NCBI GenBank assembly: GCA_965202675.1
Contig: OZ241842.1
Span: forward strand, 620,001 to 684,000
Reading direction: 5' to 3'
DNA length: 64,000 nucleotides
From: CATQHD01 sp965202675
GTDB lineage: Bacteria > Actinomycetota > Acidimicrobiia > Spongiisociales > Spongiisociaceae
In this document: in pieces, positions 7,467 through 16,036 of the stretch
Position numbering within the stretch: the first letter of the stretch is position 1
How the letters are laid out: every line of letters starts with the position of its first letter
Notes under the pieces: generated by a model
What the model saw: only the letters and a program-made list of their open reading frames with translations
Database searches by the model: none
What the model was told of the DNA's origin: nothing
Position numbers and translations under genes: made by a program

Positions 7467-7483
7467 CCCGAGTCGGGGATTCC
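7467..7483 (+). repeat. Left member of a short direct repeat flanking the DUF cassette
   Basis: CCCGAGTCGG-NN-ATTCC here and at 8582-8598 agree at 15 of 17 positions, with a further ATGGCGG shared a little downstream at a slightly different distance. The two copies bracket the three-gene DUF6941-DUF4258-DUF2283 cassette. This could be the footprint of an insertion or a chance match. Confidence 0.35.
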
Positions 7484-7556
7484 ACCGGTTTGCGCCATGG
7501 CGGGCCATCATTACCGAAGGGCCATCGAATCGCACCCCTGTGATTACCCATCCTTG

Positions 7557-7585
7557 TAGACATCGGCCTACCGCTCCGCTATTCT
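7557..7585 (+). promoter_or_regulatory. Promoter of the DUF6941 cassette
   Basis: TAGACA (7557-7562) and TATTCT (7580-7585) are spaced by 17 bases. The GTG start at 7592 follows six bases after the -10 box, so the transcript should be leaderless, a common actinobacterial arrangement. No ribosome site is present before the GTG, which agrees. Confidence 0.6.
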
Positions 7586-7591
7586 AGGGGT

Positions 7592-8032
7592 GTGCCCGAA
7601 CTCGACTATGCCTTGCTTGCCGAACACGTCCGGTTGGAGCCGTCGGGCCTCGCGCATGTCATCTCGGGCGGTACAAACGTGATAGAGACAGCCGAGATGC
7701 CAACGGTACTCGACATTGGTCTCCTGCTCAGAGTCAGCTTCGAAAGGGTAGAGTGCGCAAGGCCACACCGAGTCGAAGTGATCCTTCAGGATGAAGACGG
7801 CGAAAGGTTTCACCACCTGACCGCGACCGGAATACCCACCTGGCCTGATGGAGCTCCTGTCACCTGGAAATCATTTCAGCCCTTTGCGTTCAATTTTTCC
7901 GTACCGCTGAAAAAAGTCGGCTTGTATGAGTTCGTGATCATGGTTAATGACAACCAGGTCAAGACTCTCCCCTACCTGGTTGTTCTAAGCCAAGAAAGCG
8001 AACCATCCAACGGCCAGCCATATACGGAGTAG
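7592..8032 (+). CDS. DUF6941-like protein
   Basis: 146 residues from GTG. The pattern LAEHVRLEPSGLAHVISGG, HRVEVILQDEDGERF, FNFSVPLKKVGLYEFVIMVND and TLPYLVVL fits the all-beta DUF6941 family, whose members open with a short 'G-x-hVIGG' strand pair and end in a 'G-x-Y-x-F-x-I' hairpin. The function of the family is unknown. Codon use is less GC-rich than that of neighbours. It begins a cassette with the DUF4258 and DUF2283 genes, four bases upstream of the former. Confidence 0.65.
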   Translation: MPELDYALLAEHVRLEPSGLAHVISGGTNVIETAEMPTVLDIGLLLRVSFERVECARPHRVEVILQDEDGERFHHLTATGIPTWPDGAPVTWKSFQPFAFNFSVPLKKVGLYEFVIMVNDNQVKTLPYLVVLSQESEPSNGQPYTE

Positions 8033-8036
8033 GCGT

Positions 8037-8279
8037 GTGGAGGTTTACTACACGAAACATGCCTTGGTGCAGATGGCGCGGCGCAAGATCACACGCACAG
8101 ATGTGGAAGCCGCTGTAAGCCGTCCGCACGGAGATCCGGAACCTGGATTGCCGGGTACGATCTGGATCTCAGGATGGGCAGCGGGTGGACGTATACTCCG
8201 AATATGCGCACCGGTCGAAAACTGTTACCATGTGATCACGGCGGCTTGGCCGAGCCGGAGAGGAGGTTTCACCAGGTGA
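8037..8279 (+). CDS. DUF4258 protein (RelE/BrnT-like fold, possible toxin)
   Basis: 80 residues from GTG: MEVYYTKHALVQMARRKIT is the typical DUF4258 opening (Y-x-x-H-A-x-x-x-M-x-x-R-x-I), followed by DVEAAVSRPHGDPEP and a C-terminal strand ILRICAPVENCYHVITAAW. The family is structurally related to small RNase toxins, but activity is not established. Its stop overlaps the start of the DUF2283 gene (GTGA), and DUF4258-DUF2283 neighbours recur in many genomes, so a toxin-antitoxin-like pair is a reasonable inference. Confidence 0.8.
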   Translation: MEVYYTKHALVQMARRKITRTDVEAAVSRPHGDPEPGLPGTIWISGWAAGGRILRICAPVENCYHVITAAWPSRRGGFTR

Positions 8280-8563
8280 AGTACTCATATGACTACGACA
8301 CTGACGCTCTCTACATAGAGCTCGCAGATTCCCCCGTGGATGAAACACATCAGATGGATGCAGGCACGATGGTGGACCTCGGCGAGTCGGGCGAGGTGGT
8401 GGGGATTGAAGTTCTGCGTCCGGGGCGGCCTTGGCCTTTGGAAGAGATCATGACCAGGTTCCCCCTAGCCGATGACGACCGGACGCTTCTCAAGGGCATG
8501 TGGGACTTCTCCTCACACAAACGCTGGGCCTTCGCCAAGCCTTTGGGCGATCTCGCCGTCTAG
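8276..8563 (+). CDS. DUF2283 protein (possible antitoxin partner of DUF4258)
   Basis: 95 residues from GTG 8276: MKYSYDYDTDALYIELADS is the hallmark DUF2283 N-terminus, followed by VDLGESGEVVGIEVLRPGRPWPLEEIM. The usual domain ends near residue 60. The extra C-terminal part (ADDDRTLLKGMWDFSSHKRWAF) is longer than typical. The earlier in-frame start at 8174 lies inside DUF4258 and is unlikely. The start codon overlaps the upstream stop, so the two proteins are likely co-translated. The following 8564-8768 holds only the right member of the flanking direct repeat. Confidence 0.8.
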   Translation: MKYSYDYDTDALYIELADSPVDETHQMDAGTMVDLGESGEVVGIEVLRPGRPWPLEEIMTRFPLADDDRTLLKGMWDFSSHKRWAFAKPLGDLAV

Positions 8564-8581
8564 CAACGATCGGGCGGGCGG

Positions 8582-8598
8582 CCCGAGTCGGTCATTCC
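8582..8598 (+). repeat. Right member of the short direct repeat flanking the DUF cassette
   Basis: Matches 7467-7483 at 15 of 17 positions. It starts 19 bases after the DUF2283 stop codon. Confidence 0.35.
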
Positions 8599-8768
8599 CA
8601 CTCAACTCAATGGCGGCGGGGGTTGGGCGAGATGTTGTAAGTCGACACCGGCGCCTTGTTGATCAACGGCTCGAGATCCGCCCCAGTACCTCGCAGGGAT
8701 GCGAGAGAAGTTTCAGGACCGGGGCCGGCCAGCCGTCCGACCCCTTTGATAATATTAGGAGGAACCCC

Positions 8769-9770
8769 ATGACCAGATTCGCTTACTTCTGCGGCCATGA
8801 GCAGTGGCATCCTGAGCAGCTGGTCCGCCATGCGCAGCTGGCGGAGCGGGCCGGGTTCGACATGCTGGTGGTGTCCGAGCACTTCCATCCCTGGGTGGAC
8901 GACGCCTCGGCCTCCGGGTTTGCCTACGCCACCATCGCGGCGATGGCGCAGGCCGCCGACCGCCTGGAGTTCGCCACCGGGGTAACCACCCCCTTGTGGC
9001 GGTTCCATCCGGCGGTCGTCGCCCAGGCGGCCGCCACGCTCGACCGCCTCAGCGGAGGGCGCTTCACCCTGGGCGTCGGCACCGGGGAGAACATCAACGA
9101 GGGTCCGCTGGGGTACAGCTTCCCCCGGTACGCGGAGCGGGCCGCACGGATGTCGGAGGCGCTGGAAATCATGCGCCGTCTGCTCGACGGCGAGAAGCTC
9201 ACCTACGAAGGGGATTACTACCGTACCGACCGCGCCAGGTTGTACTCTCCTCCGACCCGGCGGGTGCCGATCCTGATGGCGGCCGGAGGCCCCAAGTCGG
9301 CCCGTCTGGCGGGGCGCAAGGCCGACGGGGTGATCGTGTCGGTCAAGGATCCGGCGGACGCGGTGGAGCGGGTGATAGGCCCCGTCCGAGAAGAGGCCGC
9401 GGCCCATGGCCGGCCCGCCCCCGCCGTGCTCACCTCCCGGTGGGCGCTCCTGGCCGGGGACGAAGACGAGGCCTGGCGGGCCCTGTTCTCATGGCGCGGC
9501 CTGCGGGCGCCGGGGCGGCTGGAGGCGGTGGACCCGATGACACTGCGGGAACGGGCCGACGCCCTGCCCCGCAACGAGGTGCTGGACCGCTACGTCCGCG
9601 CCGCCAGAGCGGAGGAGATCATCGACCTCTACCTGCCGCTCATCGAGGAAATCGGCGCCGATGTGGTGACCATCCAGATGGCCGCCGTCGACCAGGAGGC
9701 GCTGATCGAGCTCCTGGGCGCCGAGGTGCTCCCGGCCCTGCGGGAAGCCGCCGGCAGCAGCCGGGGATGA
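8769..9770 (+). CDS. F420-dependent oxidoreductase, luciferase-like (F420-G6PD-related)
   Basis: 333 residues, TIM-barrel luciferase-like monooxygenase superfamily. MTRFAYFCGHEQWHPEQLVRH and DMLVVSEHFHPWVDDASASGFAY match the F420-dependent glucose-6-phosphate-dehydrogenase-like branch, and LGVGTGENINE is the typical phosphate-binding loop of that branch. The probable cofactor is F420, while the substrate is unknown. The ATG follows a strong TAGGAGGA ribosome site. The preceding ~200 bases contain no gene. A longer frame starting at 8472 is an artefact reading through the DUF2283 end. Confidence 0.9.
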   Translation: MTRFAYFCGHEQWHPEQLVRHAQLAERAGFDMLVVSEHFHPWVDDASASGFAYATIAAMAQAADRLEFATGVTTPLWRFHPAVVAQAAATLDRLSGGRFTLGVGTGENINEGPLGYSFPRYAERAARMSEALEIMRRLLDGEKLTYEGDYYRTDRARLYSPPTRRVPILMAAGGPKSARLAGRKADGVIVSVKDPADAVERVIGPVREEAAAHGRPAPAVLTSRWALLAGDEDEAWRALFSWRGLRAPGRLEAVDPMTLRERADALPRNEVLDRYVRAARAEEIIDLYLPLIEEIGADVVTIQMAAVDQEALIELLGAEVLPALREAAGSSRG

Positions 9771-9789
9771 ACCCGTAGGCCGGTAACCG

Positions 9790-10671
9790 TCAGTCTTGGG
9801 GGAGCTTGTCCGGCCAGCCGTCCTTGAGGAGGCGGGACAGGGCCCGGTCGGCCAGTATCAGGCCGCCGGTCTGGCAGCCGGCGCAGTAGTTGGTCTCGTT
9901 GGAGGCGTACACGATCCTCCTGACCGGCTGGCCGCACACCGGGCACGGTTGCTTGTACTTGCCGTGGACGGCCATGTCGGGGCGGAAGGCGGTCACCTTC
10001 CGGGGGAAACCGTCCCCCGCCTCCTCCCGCAGCCGGTCGGTCCACTCCTCCAGCGAGCTCCTGACGGCCTCGTGCAGACGGGCGGTCTCTTCTTCGGTGA
10101 GGCGGCCGGTGAGCCGCACCGGCGACAGCCGCGCCCGATGGAGTATCTCGTCCGAGTAGGCGTTGCCGATCCCCGAGAACAGGCGGGGGTCGGTGAGCGC
10201 CCGCTTGAGGGTGCGGTTGACGCCTCCGAGCGCCGCCGCGAAGGCGGGCAGGTCCGCCTCCAGGGGCTCCACCCCGCCCCGCTCGTGCACCGCCAGGCCC
10301 TCACCGCCCCGATGGATGTGGAGGGAGGCCCGTTTCCTGCTGCCCTGCTCGGTCAACACCAGGGTTCCGTTCTCGAAGTCGAAGGCGGCGTGGCCCGTCT
10401 TCTTGGGCACCGCCGCGCCCTTCTTCCGCCAGTGGAACCGGCCGGCGATCATGAGGTGGAACACCATGAACAGGTCGTCTTCCAGTTCCCACACCAGGCG
10501 CTTGCCCATCCGCCGGAACCCGGCCACCCGCTTGCCTTCGACCTCGCCGACCGGCGGGTCGTAGGTGCGGAGCAACGGGATGGACGCCACGCGCACCCGC
10601 TCCAACACCCGCCCGCCTATGAAGCGCTCCAGCGCCTCGAGGTAGACCACCACATCGGGAAGCTCCGGCAT
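9790..10671 (-). CDS. Formamidopyrimidine-DNA glycosylase family protein (Fpg/Nei)
   Basis: 293 residues. It removes oxidised bases and nicks DNA through its N-terminal proline. The start must be the ATG at 10669-10671, giving MPELPDV with catalytic Pro2 and Glu3. The GTG one codon earlier would displace Pro. The helix-two-turn-helix region has DPRLFSGIGNAYSDEIL, and the C-terminal zinc finger is CPVCGQP...YCAGCQTGG. Lys in GKRLVWEL fits the beta-elimination lysine. It converges tail-to-tail with the F420 oxidoreductase (19 bases apart) and lies downstream of pnp. Confidence 0.93.
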   Translation of the reverse strand: MPELPDVVVYLEALERFIGGRVLERVRVASIPLLRTYDPPVGEVEGKRVAGFRRMGKRLVWELEDDLFMVFHLMIAGRFHWRKKGAAVPKKTGHAAFDFENGTLVLTEQGSRKRASLHIHRGGEGLAVHERGGVEPLEADLPAFAAALGGVNRTLKRALTDPRLFSGIGNAYSDEILHRARLSPVRLTGRLTEEETARLHEAVRSSLEEWTDRLREEAGDGFPRKVTAFRPDMAVHGKYKQPCPVCGQPVRRIVYASNETNYCAGCQTGGLILADRALSRLLKDGWPDKLPQD

Positions 10672-10746
10672 CACCGCCGAGCCTACGCTCCGGGGGCGGC
10701 AAGCCGCGCGGCCCCGCCCCGGGCGGAAACCTCTTCGCCGCCGGGT

Positions 10747-13176
10747 CTATGCCCCGTCCTTGAAGGAGTCCTCGAACGAGGCGAACCGGCGTCCGCCGCC
10801 CGATCCGGACCGCCTGCGGTCCCCGCCGCCCCGGCCGCCCCGGCGGTCGTCGCGGCCTCTGTGATCTCGGCCCCGCCGGTCGTCGCGTCCCCCTCTCCGG
10901 TCGTCGCGTCCCCGGGGGCCGCCCCGGCCGTCGCGGTCGCGCCGGTCCCGTCCGTCCCGGTCCCGGGGTCCGCCCCGGCCGCCGCGGGAATCGGAGCCCC
11001 GACGGGGTCCGCCCCGGGAGGGCGCTGCGCCGGGCTTGGGCGCCAGGTCCTCCAACAGCCTGAGCGAAACCTTGCCGCCCCGGTCGATCGACTCGACCGT
11101 CACCTTCAGCATGTCGCCTTCGGATACGTAGTCGCCCACCCGGTCGACCCGGCGGGTGCTGTCCAGCTTGGAGATATGCAGCAGGCCGTCGCGCCCCGGC
11201 AGGATGTTCACGAACACCCCGAAGTCGGTGATGCCGACCGCTTTGCCCTCGTATTCCTTGTCGATCTCCGGCTCGGGCGGGAAGGCGATCAGCTGTATCC
11301 GTTCCATCGCATCCGACAGGGAAGCCCCGTCGCTGGAGGAAACCAGCACCGTACCGTCCTCCTGGACTTCGACGGCGGCGCCGGTCTCCTGCTCCAGCTC
11401 GCGGATGACCTTGCCCTTCGGCCCGATGATCTCTCCGATCTTGTCCATGGGCACCTGGACGGACTCCACCCTGGGGGCATGCTCCTTGAGTTCGGTGCGC
11501 GGGCCGGCAATGGCCTCTTGCATGACTTCCAGAACCCGGAGGCGGGCCTCCTTGGCCTGCTGCAGAGCGCCGGCCAGCACCTCGGACGGAAGGCCGTCGA
11601 TCTTCATGTCGAGCTGGAGGGCGGTGATCACGTCGGCGGTGCCCGCCACCTTGAAGTCCATGTCGCCGAGGGCGTCCTCCGCCCCCAGGATGTCGGTCAG
11701 GGTTACGTACCGCCCCTCCTCGGCGATCAGGCCCATGGCGATCCCGGCCACCGGCGCCGCGATCTGGATCCCGGCGTCCATGAGGGACAGCGAGGAGCCG
11801 CACACCGACGCCATCGATGAGGAACCGTTCGAGGCGAGCACCTCCGACACCAGCCGCAGCGTGTACTGGAAGTCGTCGCCGCGGGGCAGCACCGGCTTGA
11901 TCGCCTTCTCTGCCAGGGCGCCGTGTCCGATCTCCCGCCGGCGCGGGCCCCGCATGAAACCGGCCTCGCCGGTCGAGAAGGGCGGGAAGTTGTAGTGGTG
12001 CATGTAGCGCTTGGATTCCTCGTTGCTGATGGTGTCCAGGAGCTGCTCCATGCGCGGCATCCCCAGCGTGAGCACGTTGAGCACCTGGGTTTCGCCCCGC
12101 GTGAACAGCGCCGACCCGTGGGCGCGGCTCAGCACGTTCACCTCGGCCGACAGCTGCCTGATCTCGGCGCCGGTGCGCCCGTCCATCCGGATCCCCTCGG
12201 AGAGGATCCGGTCGCGCATCATCTTCTTGGACAACGACCGGAGCGCCCGCCCCGCCTGGGCGGCGGCTTCCTCGTCCTCGGCGAACTCTTCCGCCAGCCG
12301 GTCGCGCAGGGCCGACTCGGCGGCCCGGCGTTCGGTCTTGTCGGCGATCTTGATCATCTCGGCCACCCCGCCGCCTGCGAGCTTCTCGACCGCCTCGTAG
12401 ATCTCGTCCGTGTAGTCCAATGTAACGGGCCACTCGCCGACCTCCCGGCCCGCTTCGGACGCCAGCTCGAGCTGGATGTCGATCAGCGTGCCGATGTGGG
12501 CCTTGGCGGCTTCGAGGCCCGCGGCCACCGTCTCCTCGTCGGGCGCCTGCTGCCCATCGCCGATCAGCTCCATGGCCCGATCGGTGGCGCCGGCTTCGAC
12601 CATCACGATGTCCACATCCCCCGATTCGCTGCGCCTTCCGGCCACCACCAGGTCGAACACGCATTCCTCCAGCTCCGTGAAGGTGGGGAAGGGCGTCCAC
12701 TCGCCGTTGTGCAGGCCCATGCGCACCCCTCCGATCGGCCCCTCGAAGGGCAGGTCGCTCAGGGTCAAGGCCGCCGAAGCGCCGTTCAGGGCCAGCACGT
12801 CATAGGAGTTCTCCCCGTCGACCTGCATGATGATGGCCACCACGTGGGTGTCGTTGCGGTAACCGTCCCGGAAGGAGGGCCGCAGGGGGCGGTCGATCAG
12901 CCGGGCGCTGAGGGTGGCGCGCTCGGTTGCCCTCCCCTCCCGGCGGAAGAACGACCCGGGAATCTTCCCCACCGCATACATGCGCTCCTCGACGTCGATG
13001 GTCAAGGGGAAGAAACTGACCGATTCTCTGGGTTTCTCGTTGGCGGCTGCGGTAACCAGGGCCTCGGTCTCGCCCATGGACACCCGCACCGCTCCGTTGG
13101 CCAGCCCGGCCATCCGGCCGGTGGATATCACGACCTCTCGATCACCGATGAGGCCGCGCACAGTGTATTCGGACAC
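10747..13176 (-). CDS. pnp: Polyribonucleotide nucleotidyltransferase (PNPase)
   Basis: 809 residues. Phosphorolytic 3'-5' exoribonuclease. Two RNase PH domains (GRMAGLANGAVRV..., and the catalytic second one with SSSMASVCGSSLSLMDAG) are followed by a KH domain (IGEIIGPKGKVIRELEQETG) and an S1 domain (GKAVGITDFGVFVNILPGRD). The start is the GTG at 13174-13176 because AAGGAG lies five bases before it; an ATG ten codons earlier has no ribosome site. Unusually, the last ~85 residues form an Arg/Gly/Asp-rich tail (GRDDRRGRDHRGRDD), an RGG-like RNA-binding extension. rpsO lies upstream, the usual order. Confidence 0.97.
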   Translation of the reverse strand: MSEYTVRGLIGDREVVISTGRMAGLANGAVRVSMGETEALVTAAANEKPRESVSFFPLTIDVEERMYAVGKIPGSFFRREGRATERATLSARLIDRPLRPSFRDGYRNDTHVVAIIMQVDGENSYDVLALNGASAALTLSDLPFEGPIGGVRMGLHNGEWTPFPTFTELEECVFDLVVAGRRSESGDVDIVMVEAGATDRAMELIGDGQQAPDEETVAAGLEAAKAHIGTLIDIQLELASEAGREVGEWPVTLDYTDEIYEAVEKLAGGGVAEMIKIADKTERRAAESALRDRLAEEFAEDEEAAAQAGRALRSLSKKMMRDRILSEGIRMDGRTGAEIRQLSAEVNVLSRAHGSALFTRGETQVLNVLTLGMPRMEQLLDTISNEESKRYMHHYNFPPFSTGEAGFMRGPRRREIGHGALAEKAIKPVLPRGDDFQYTLRLVSEVLASNGSSSMASVCGSSLSLMDAGIQIAAPVAGIAMGLIAEEGRYVTLTDILGAEDALGDMDFKVAGTADVITALQLDMKIDGLPSEVLAGALQQAKEARLRVLEVMQEAIAGPRTELKEHAPRVESVQVPMDKIGEIIGPKGKVIRELEQETGAAVEVQEDGTVLVSSSDGASLSDAMERIQLIAFPPEPEIDKEYEGKAVGITDFGVFVNILPGRDGLLHISKLDSTRRVDRVGDYVSEGDMLKVTVESIDRGGKVSLRLLEDLAPKPGAAPSRGGPRRGSDSRGGRGGPRDRDGRDRRDRDGRGGPRGRDDRRGGRDDRRGRDHRGRDDRRGGRGGGDRRRSGSGGGRRFASFEDSFKDGA

Positions 13177-13525
13177 ACGCTCTCCTTGTTTCGTTCTGGG
13201 ATCCACCCGATGCTTCCTGGAGAGCGGGCGCAGTCAATTACCAGTGGTCATACCTCCGTCCGCCCGTCCGGCGGGCGTCGAAGGGATGGCAACTGACAAC
13301 TGACCGCCGCCGGCTCTCGCAGCCGCCGCGGTGCGGATCTTCGTTGTTGCTCTGTTTTGTTCTGGGGCTGCCAGGGAAACCGGATCATAGAACGCTAAGG
13401 CGCTCCGTCCGGTGAATCCGCTTGCCCGTTCGAGGCCGATCCGGGTATCGACTCCGATCCCGCCGGCGCCCCTCACCGGAGGCGGGCAGACCGGGTTGAT
13501 CCCCCGGTGATCGGCTTGCGGCAAC
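13177..13525 (-). other. Gene-free rpsO-pnp spacer
   Basis: About 350 bases with no convincing frame. Near-identical motifs TTTCGTTCTGGG (13189-13200) and TTTTGTTCTGGGG (13355-13367) lie about 165 bases apart. Short GC hairpins such as CGCCCGTCCGGCGGGCG (13261-13277) could serve as the RNase-processing site that usually separates rpsO and pnp transcripts. No clear promoter was identified. Confidence 0.4.
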
Positions 13526-13783
13526 CTACCGCCGCAGGCCGAGCTTGGTGATCAGCTTGCGGTAGCGCTCCACGTCGGTCCGCTGAAGGTACTTCAGCAG
13601 GCGCCGGCGCTTCCCGACCATCATCAACAAGCCCCGGCGGCTGTGATGGTCGTGCTTGTGCTCCCGCAGATGCTCGGTGAGGTGGCTGATCCGCCCGCTG
13701 AGCAGGGCAACCTGGACCTCGGGCGATCCGGTGTCGCTGTCATGAGCGCCGAACTCAGCGATTGTCTCTTGGGTCGTTTTCAT
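13526..13783 (-). CDS. rpsO: 30S ribosomal protein S15
   Basis: 85 residues, starting MKTTQETIAEFGAHDSDTGS. SPEVQVALLSGRISHLTEHL, KHDHHSRRGLLMMVGKRRRL and the ending DVERYRKLITKLGLRR are the conserved S15 signature. It binds 16S rRNA in the platform. The ATG at 13781-13783 follows a weak GAGAG site. The frame extends further upstream without protein-like sequence, so the family start is used. Confidence 0.97.
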   Translation of the reverse strand: MKTTQETIAEFGAHDSDTGSPEVQVALLSGRISHLTEHLREHKHDHHSRRGLLMMVGKRRRLLKYLQRTDVERYRKLITKLGLRR

Positions 13784-14356
13784 CTCTCTTGCTCTGACCC
13801 TCGCGTAAGCAGAACGGCGCATCAAGGCCGCGGGCATGAACATCAGTATAGCACCGCCGCGGACCGAGACGGACCGCGGCGCCCTGGAACGGTCCCCGAT
13901 CTCCGCCGCAGGCGAGAACCGCAGGAGGCGGGGCCTTCGTGATGGTCCGCCGGCGTCGGGCGCGACACGGAGCCGCGTCGATCGTGAAGGAGGAGTCTGC
14001 ACAACCGTCTGGTGAGAAGCCGCTGATGGACTCCCCTCCACCGAAGCATCCGGGCGGCAGTACCAGGACGGACAGAGGGAGGATGGAAATACCTACCTTA
14101 CGCTCCCCGGCATGATGTGATAGCATTCGCACCGGCCGGCGGCTTATCCTCGGAGCCACACCGGAGAGAGAAACAGAGATGAGCAGCGAGTAGAGTGTTG
14201 GATCGGTGATACCACCCGGGGACCCCATCGGAAGTACGCCCCGGATCGGCTGCGGATCGCAGTCCCGGGGCCTCTGCGTGTCACACACCCTCACCTGGAG
14301 AAAAAGTATTCAATCGTGCGTACCCGTTGGGATACCCATGTAACGCGAGCGAATCA
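13784..14356. other. Gene-free stretch between rpsO and the restriction-modification locus
   Basis: About 570 bases holding the rpsO leader and the approach to the methyltransferase. No frame here looks like protein on either strand. Base composition becomes less GC-rich toward the right, where the acquired restriction-modification DNA begins. No repeat ends or integrase remnants were recognised. Confidence 0.4.
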
Positions 14357-16036
14357 ATGATGCACCTGTCATCAAGTGCTGCAACCAGGACGGATCGGCA
14401 TCGCGCCGACCGCAAGAAGTCGACCGGCGCCGTCTATACGCCTACCGAACTCGCCCTTTTTCTGGCGGAACAGGCATTCGAGGCGCTTCGACCCGTCTCC
14501 TCTGTCCGGATTCTTGATCCGGCATGCGGGGATGGAGAACTTTTGCTCGCCGCGGCGGAAGCAGCCCGCGAACGAAATATCTCGGTGTCGGCCCTCACCG
14601 GCTACGACACCGATCCGGAGGCGATAAGCAAAGCTCGGCGCCGCCTGGAGGATCGGGCGAACGTCAACCTCCATTGCACAGACTTCCTTGAAATGATGGC
14701 CGGCAACGCCGGTCTTTTCGACGACAACGTTACAAACCGGTTCGAATTCGACCTGGTGATATCGAATCCTCCTTATGTACGCACTCAGACATTGGGAACA
14801 TCCATAACCAGGGCTTTGGGCCGTCGGTATGGCTTGTCGGGGCGCTTCGATCTATATCAGGCTTTCACGGCGGCTATTATAGATGCTCTTCGCCCGCTCG
14901 GAGCAGTGGGTCTCCTTTGCTCGAACAAGTTTCTGACCAATCGGGCGGGTTTTGCCATGCGCAAATTGTTGAGGCAAAAACTTATGCTGACAGAGATTGT
15001 GGATCTAGGCGACACAAAGCTGTTCGATGCCGCCGTGCTTCCTGTTATAATATCCGGTTTCCGATCGACTGAGAACAATGGGAGCGTAATGTTCAGATCT
15101 GTATACGAAACAAAACTCCCTGATGATGAGCAGGCTGAAAAGGTGGACTCTATCCTTGGCGCCTTATCTGGGCGCTTGTACGGATTCATATTTGACGGCG
15201 AACGCAACTACCTAATACGGGAGGGCGTGCTAGACGACACAGATGATGTCAGCCTTCCCTGGAACCCGATCGATGATGATACTCGATTGAGATTAACCCA
15301 TATAAGACGGCGCTCTTTGCCGCCGCTGAAGAAGTTCGGAGAGGTGAGGGTGGGTGTCAAGACAACAGCAGACGAGGTATTCATCCGGAGTGACTGGGAT
15401 CAACTGCCTGATTCGTTGCGTCCCGAGAGGGAATTACTGAAGCCGCTGATAACCCATCACAATATCAACGCCTGGTACTCCAGACCCGGTGATAAGATGA
15501 TCCTATATACACATCAGGATAAAGCAGGTAAAACAGTTCCCATCCCCCTGGATGACTACCCTCGAGCGGCAGCTTACCTCAATAATCATCGAAACCGCCT
15601 AGAGTCTCGTTCCTACGTTATCGAAGCAGGCCGATCCTGGTATGAGATATGGGTTCCTCAGAAACCTGCGCTCTGGCCCAGACGTAAGGTCGTTTTCCCT
15701 GACATCGCCGATTTCCCGCGTTTCGCCATCGATGAATCGGGCGCTGTAGTCAATGGAGACTGCTACTGGGTGGCTATTGATGATCCGGATATCGCTGAGG
15801 TGATCATGGCGGTTGGTAACTCTTCTTTCTGCACATGGTTCTACGACTCGGCATGCGGCAACTATCTCTACGCAGGCAGGCGGCGCTTCATGACTCAATA
15901 CATCGAGCGCCTCCCTGTTCCTGATCCAACTGCTGGTATCGCCGACCATATACGAGGACTCAGGCTAGCTGAGAAGTTTGATGAAATCGACAACCTGATT
16001 TGGAAGCTTGTAGGCTTAGAAAAGGTCACTCGGTAA
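14357..16036 (+). CDS. Type II N6-adenine DNA methyltransferase (gamma class, M.TaqI-like)
   Basis: 559 residues. It methylates adenine in a specific site to protect DNA. The order of motifs is X then I then IV, as in gamma-class enzymes: GAVYTPTELALFLAEQA (motif X, 24-40), DPACGDGELL (AdoMet loop, 54-63), VISNPPY (catalytic NPPY, 137-140). The C-terminal half, with QYIERLPVPDP near the end, is a TaqI-like specificity domain. The start is one of two adjacent ATGs at 14357. A TTG at 14327 is possible. Lower GC than neighbours points to transfer. It converges with the endonuclease gene and overlaps it by 21 bases. Confidence 0.92.
   Translation: MMHLSSSAATRTDRHRADRKKSTGAVYTPTELALFLAEQAFEALRPVSSVRILDPACGDGELLLAAAEAARERNISVSALTGYDTDPEAISKARRRLEDRANVNLHCTDFLEMMAGNAGLFDDNVTNRFEFDLVISNPPYVRTQTLGTSITRALGRRYGLSGRFDLYQAFTAAIIDALRPLGAVGLLCSNKFLTNRAGFAMRKLLRQKLMLTEIVDLGDTKLFDAAVLPVIISGFRSTENNGSVMFRSVYETKLPDDEQAEKVDSILGALSGRLYGFIFDGERNYLIREGVLDDTDDVSLPWNPIDDDTRLRLTHIRRRSLPPLKKFGEVRVGVKTTADEVFIRSDWDQLPDSLRPERELLKPLITHHNINAWYSRPGDKMILYTHQDKAGKTVPIPLDDYPRAAAYLNNHRNRLESRSYVIEAGRSWYEIWVPQKPALWPRRKVVFPDIADFPRFAIDESGAVVNGDCYWVAIDDPDIAEVIMAVGNSSFCTWFYDSACGNYLYAGRRRFMTQYIERLPVPDPTAGIADHIRGLRLAEKFDEIDNLIWKLVGLEKVTR

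Noticed and set aside
9796..13296. Long plus-strand frames opposite fpg and pnp
   Set aside because: They are antisense shadows, rich in Arg, Pro, Gly and His with no motif, while the minus strand encodes well-known complete proteins.
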